NCBI GenBank assembly: GCA_947629295.1
Contig: CANRDH010000005.1
Span: 1-26,684, forward strand
Reading direction: 5' to 3'
Length of the DNA: 26,684 nt
From: an uncultured Clostridia bacterium
GTDB taxonomy: Bacteria > Bacillota > Clostridia > Oscillospirales > Acutalibacteraceae
In this document: piece by piece, positions 24,245 through 26,684 of the stretch
Layout of the letters: each line of letters begins with the position of its first letter
How positions within the stretch are numbered: position 1 is the first letter of the stretch
Made by a program: the position numbers and the translations under genes
Notes under the pieces: generated by a model
Database searches by the model: none
What the model was told of the DNA's origin: nothing
Seen by the model: only the letters and a program-made list of their open reading frames with translations

Positions 24245-24394
24245 CTATCGGACTTTATAATAGCTGCCCATACCGAATGATAAACCCGTATCATCAATCT
24301 TTTTTCCGCTGTCATGCAGCCGTTCCACAATATTAAACTCATACATACAAACGTCATGTAAATGCTGCCATAATTTATCCCTACAATTTATCAT
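24245..24394 (-). CDS. possible small protein, 49 aa, between nadD and yqeK
   Basis: An ATG at 24394, 12 bases past the nadD stop, opens 49 codons starting MINCRDKLWQHLHDVCMYEF and continuing through NIVERLHDSGKKIDDTGLSF, ending at TAG 24245-24247. The residue mix and the regular spacing of hydrophobic residues look coding. A ribosome binding site is weak (GCGGA, too close). I recognise no family. It could be a small cytosolic protein co-transcribed with nadD or a truncated gene remnant. A competing frame at 24172-24357 looks less protein-like. Confidence 0.45.
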   Translation of the reverse strand: MINCRDKLWQHLHDVCMYEFNIVERLHDSGKKIDDTGLSFGMGSYYKVR

Positions 24395-24406
24395 TCCGCA
24401 TTTATT

Positions 24407-25003
24407 TTACAGATACAGTTTGTTCTTCCTGATATAATTTTCCACTGCCTCCGGCACAAGACCGGATATGCTCCTGCCCTCTCTGATTTTTCGCCTTATC
24501 TCTGTTGAAGATACTGTCATGACGGATATATCAAGTATCTCGGTTTTTGCACCCAGTTTTTTCAGATATTCAGCCTGTCTGTGCAGTGAGTAAATATCCT
24601 CGCCTTCCCTCGGTATTCCGCAAATCGTTGCAATTCGGAAAATTATTTCGGGGTGCTTCCATGTATGAACGGACATAAACATATCCGCTCCGGTTATCAG
24701 AAAAAACTCATCACCCTTATATTTTTCGGACAGCTCAGCCAGCGTCATATATGTATAGCTCGCCCCTCCTCTGCGTATTTCAATATCGCTTACCTCAACT
24801 TTTTTATTGTCCTCAAAGGCAAGTCTGCACATTTCGAGCCTCTGTTCAGGCATAACGGAATTATCCTTTTCCTTGAACGGCGAAACATATGCAGGAATTA
24901 TAATTGCCCTGTCAAGCCTCAAATTATCAATAAATGTATTAACAAGCTGTATATGACCGTTATGAATGGGGTTAAAGCTCCCACCGAATATTGCAGTTTT
25001 CAT
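24407..25003 (-). CDS. nadD: nicotinate-nucleotide adenylyltransferase
   Basis: NadD joins nicotinate mononucleotide and ATP to make deamido-NAD, the penultimate step of NAD synthesis. The 198-aa product begins MKTAIFGGSFNPIHNGH, with the nucleotidyltransferase GGSFNPxHxGH motif. The C-terminal SSTEIRRKI is the second nucleotide-binding motif. PAYVSPFKEK and GADMFMSVHTWKHP lie between them at expected places. The ATG at 25003 has GGAG about 10 bases upstream. It follows yhbY by 20 bases; the yhbY-nadD-yqeK-rsfS order is conserved in Firmicutes. Confidence 0.95.
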   Translation of the reverse strand: MKTAIFGGSFNPIHNGHIQLVNTFIDNLRLDRAIIIPAYVSPFKEKDNSVMPEQRLEMCRLAFEDNKKVEVSDIEIRRGGASYTYMTLAELSEKYKGDEFFLITGADMFMSVHTWKHPEIIFRIATICGIPREGEDIYSLHRQAEYLKKLGAKTEILDISVMTVSSTEIRRKIREGRSISGLVPEAVENYIRKNKLYL

Positions 25004-25023
25004 AATCAGCAACTCCAATACTC

Positions 25024-25338
25024 TTAATATTTACGTTTTCTTTTTGCCGAAGGCAATTCAATCTTCGGCTCTTTTATATTACGTCTGAAAAGAATGAATT
25101 TTGAGCCGATGACCTGAACGACATCGCTCCCTGTTTCTGCGGCTATATGTTCTGCCGCCTCCCTCGGTGTAATATCCGACGTTTCAAGCACCTTTCCCTT
25201 TATAAGCTCACGTGCGGTAAGGGCATCATCAGCCTGCTTGATTATCTGTTCGCTCATTCCTCCCTTTCCGAGCATAAGTATTGTATCCTCATTTGTTGCA
25301 AGCGAGCGCAGAAACGCTCTTTGTTTACTTGTAAGCAT
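25024..25338 (-). CDS. yhbY: YhbY-family RNA-binding protein (CRM domain)
   Basis: The 104-aa protein is a single CRM domain, which binds rRNA and is associated with pre-50S particles. It shows SKQRAFLRSLA at the start, the GxxG RNA-binding loop LGKGGMS near 23-29, and QVIGSKFILFRR near 75-86. A short Lys/Arg-rich tail follows and may add RNA contacts. It begins 3 bases after the rdgB stop and precedes nadD by 20 bases. Confidence 0.93.
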   Translation of the reverse strand: MLTSKQRAFLRSLATNEDTILMLGKGGMSEQIIKQADDALTARELIKGKVLETSDITPREAAEHIAAETGSDVVQVIGSKFILFRRNIKEPKIELPSAKRKRKY

Positions 25339-25341
25339 TTA

Positions 25342-25941
25342 TTATTCTCCTTGCTTTTTGTTGAATTTAATCAAAAGCTGCTCACTTAGGCTGCGCAAAG
25401 CTCTTCCTCTGTGACTCATAGCGTCCTTTTGATTATCTGTAAGCTCGGCAAAGGTTTTATTACCCTCAACGAAGAAAATAGGGTCATATCCGAAGCCGTT
25501 TGTTCCTCTCGGAGCGTAGCCTATCGAGCCGTCACATTTACCGAAAGCAAATATTTTCTCTCCATTGGGAAAACAACAGCATATCACACATTCAAAATGT
25601 GCACTTCTGTCTGTCTTTCCGGAATCTGCAAGCTCCTTTGTAAGCTTACCGATTTTTTCTTCATCGGTATCTGCATAGCGGGCGGAATATACTCCCGGTC
25701 TGCCGCCGAGTGCGTCAACCGTCAGCCCGGAATCATCTGCAATGGCGGGCATACCTGTTTTTTTCATTGCGGCAACCGCCTTAAGCTCTGCATTTTCCTT
25801 GAAGGTTTCCCCTGTTTCTTCAACATCGTCAAGCTCAATATTAAGCTCAGCCGCAGTTTTGGCAATTATTCCGAGCGGCTTGAGCATTCTCCTAAGTTCC
25901 TCTGCCTTATTCTCATTATTTGAAGCTATTACAAAAGTCAT
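25342..25941 (-). CDS. rdgB: XTP/dITP pyrophosphatase (RdgB/HAM1)
   Basis: This enzyme hydrolyses XTP, ITP and dITP to monophosphates, keeping damaged purines out of DNA and RNA. The 199-aa protein has the family motifs: ASNNENKAEEL near residue 6, EETGETFKENA near 41, the catalytic IADDSGL near 67, GRPGVYSARYA near 80 and NGFGYDPIF near 145, with SHRGRALR near the C-terminus. The ATG at 25941 has GAGGGA 7 bases upstream. It lies 41 bases past ftsY and 3 bases before yhbY. Confidence 0.95.
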   Translation of the reverse strand: MTFVIASNNENKAEELRRMLKPLGIIAKTAAELNIELDDVEETGETFKENAELKAVAAMKKTGMPAIADDSGLTVDALGGRPGVYSARYADTDEEKIGKLTKELADSGKTDRSAHFECVICCCFPNGEKIFAFGKCDGSIGYAPRGTNGFGYDPIFFVEGNKTFAELTDNQKDAMSHRGRALRSLSEQLLIKFNKKQGE

Positions 25942-25982
25942 ATTATTTCCCTCTTTCCAAAATATCTGTCACCTATGACATC

Positions 25983-26684
25983 TTAGTCGGTTTCTCCTTT
26001 TTTCCATTGCTCGTACCAATCGCCGTCATCGTCCTGTGCCGCCGGCTCAGTACTCCAATTATATTTCTTTTCTGCTCTGATTCTTCTTTCCTCTGCGCGT
26101 TTTCTCTGTTCTTCTTTTATACGTTTAGCCTCCGCCTCAGCTTCAGCACGCTCTGCTTCCTTTTCCTCCTCGCTTTTTTCGCCTTTTTCAAGCTCAGACT
26201 TTCTTTCGGCTTCTGCCTCTGCTTCAATCTGCGCCCATATATCGGCAGTTGAAGGTGCGGAGCTTTCATTCTTCTTTTCCTCCGCTTTTTCTTCTTTGGC
26301 TTCCTCTGTCACTTCCTTAATATCATCATCGCTGAACAGTGCCCTGGCAAATTCCTTAGAGTCGAAGGGCTGCAAATCATCGATTTGCTCACCGACTCCG
26401 ATATATTTTACGGGAACATCAAGCTCCTCTCTTATTGCAAGAACAACGCCGCCCTTTGCCGTACCGTCAAGCTTTGTCAGGACTATACCTGTGATTCCTG
26501 CCGCATTCTTAAATTCCTTTGTCTGATTTACGGCATTCTGTCCTGTTGTTGCGTCAAGCACAAGAAGTACCTCTTTGGCAGCATCCGGAAGCTCTCTGTC
26601 TATAATTCTGTTGATTTTTGCAAGCTCGTCCATAAGATTTTTCTTATTGTGGAGTCTGCCCGCCGTATCAGCTATAATTATATC
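25983..26684 (-). CDS. ftsY: signal recognition particle receptor FtsY, partial, with long charged C-terminal tail
   Basis: FtsY is the membrane-linked GTPase receptor of the signal recognition particle. The window holds its last 233 codons; the N-terminal A and N domains and P-loop lie beyond base 26684. Visible G-domain parts are DTAGRLHNKKNLMDEL, then LDATTGQNA, the G4 motif TKLDGTAKGG and GVGEQIDDLQPFDSKEFARALF, where most FtsY proteins stop. Here about 116 further residues follow. They are highly Glu/Lys/Ala-rich, probably coiled coil, and end in an acidic and aromatic segment (DDDGDWYEQW). This is unusual. It is followed by rdgB, yhbY and nadD on the same strand. Confidence 0.93.
   Translation of the reverse strand, partial: DIIIADTAGRLHNKKNLMDELAKINRIIDRELPDAAKEVLLVLDATTGQNAVNQTKEFKNAAGITGIVLTKLDGTAKGGVVLAIREELDVPVKYIGVGEQIDDLQPFDSKEFARALFSDDDIKEVTEEAKEEKAEEKKNESSAPSTADIWAQIEAEAEAERKSELEKGEKSEEEKEAERAEAEAEAKRIKEEQRKRAEERRIRAEKKYNWSTEPAAQDDDGDWYEQWKKGETD

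Noticed and set aside
24172..24357. 61-aa minus-strand open frame before yqeK
   Set aside because: It crosses the strong yqeK promoter and its residue make-up is less protein-like than the overlapping 49-aa frame.

Overview
The window looks like chromosomal DNA of an anaerobic, endospore-forming Firmicute of the class Clostridia. It most resembles the Ruminococcaceae/Oscillospiraceae, but this is inferred from gene content and an AT-leaning base composition, not from a marker gene. Three sporulation genes lie within 16 kb: spoVM, spoIVB and spo0A. No rRNA, tRNA, CRISPR array, intact transposon or phage gene is visible.

Layout. (1) 1-452 is non-coding and unusually GC-rich. It carries a 77-bp direct repeat (1-77 and 376-452) and several strong hairpins. 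(2) 453-14001, all on the minus strand, is one long housekeeping gene cluster read from a promoter at about 14058-14087: yicC, remA, gmk, rpoZ, priA, def, fmt, rsmB, rlmN, prpC, prkC, rsgA, thiN, a small membrane protein and a 30-codon spoVM. The order follows the yloC-to-spoVM cluster of Bacillus subtilis, but coaBC and rpe are absent. (3) 14002-14672 is a gene-poor gap with decayed coding fragments, one of them resembling a SLOG/DUF1273 protein. (4) 14673-16843, plus strand, holds spoIVB (apparently starting at a rare ATT or ATC codon), spo0A and a terminator. (5) 16844-20528 is an accessory stretch: tentative small ORFs, a GNAT acetyltransferase, a beta-helix carbohydrate-binding lipoprotein and a DUF3592-like membrane protein. 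(6) 20722-26684, minus strand, holds ftsY (cut by the window edge), rdgB, yhbY, nadD, a possible 49-aa ORF, yqeK, rsfS and leuS. A strong internal promoter precedes yqeK.

How the genes work together. The first cluster joins RNA and nucleotide metabolism (yicC, gmk, rpoZ), replication restart (priA), translation start and nascent-chain processing (fmt, def), rRNA modification (rsmB, rlmN), a phosphatase/kinase signalling pair (prpC/prkC), ribosome assembly (rsgA) and thiamine cofactor synthesis (thiN), ending in spoVM for spore coat localisation. The second joins SRP targeting (ftsY), nucleotide-pool cleaning (rdgB, yqeK), ribosome-linked factors (yhbY, rsfS), NAD synthesis (nadD) and leucyl-tRNA charging (leuS).

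I see no obvious new multigene system. The points most worth a second look are the very short spoVM abutting a GC-rich repeat, the non-canonical spoIVB start, extra C-terminal domains on PrkC and FtsY, the altered Spo0A receiver pocket, and several short ORFs between conserved genes.
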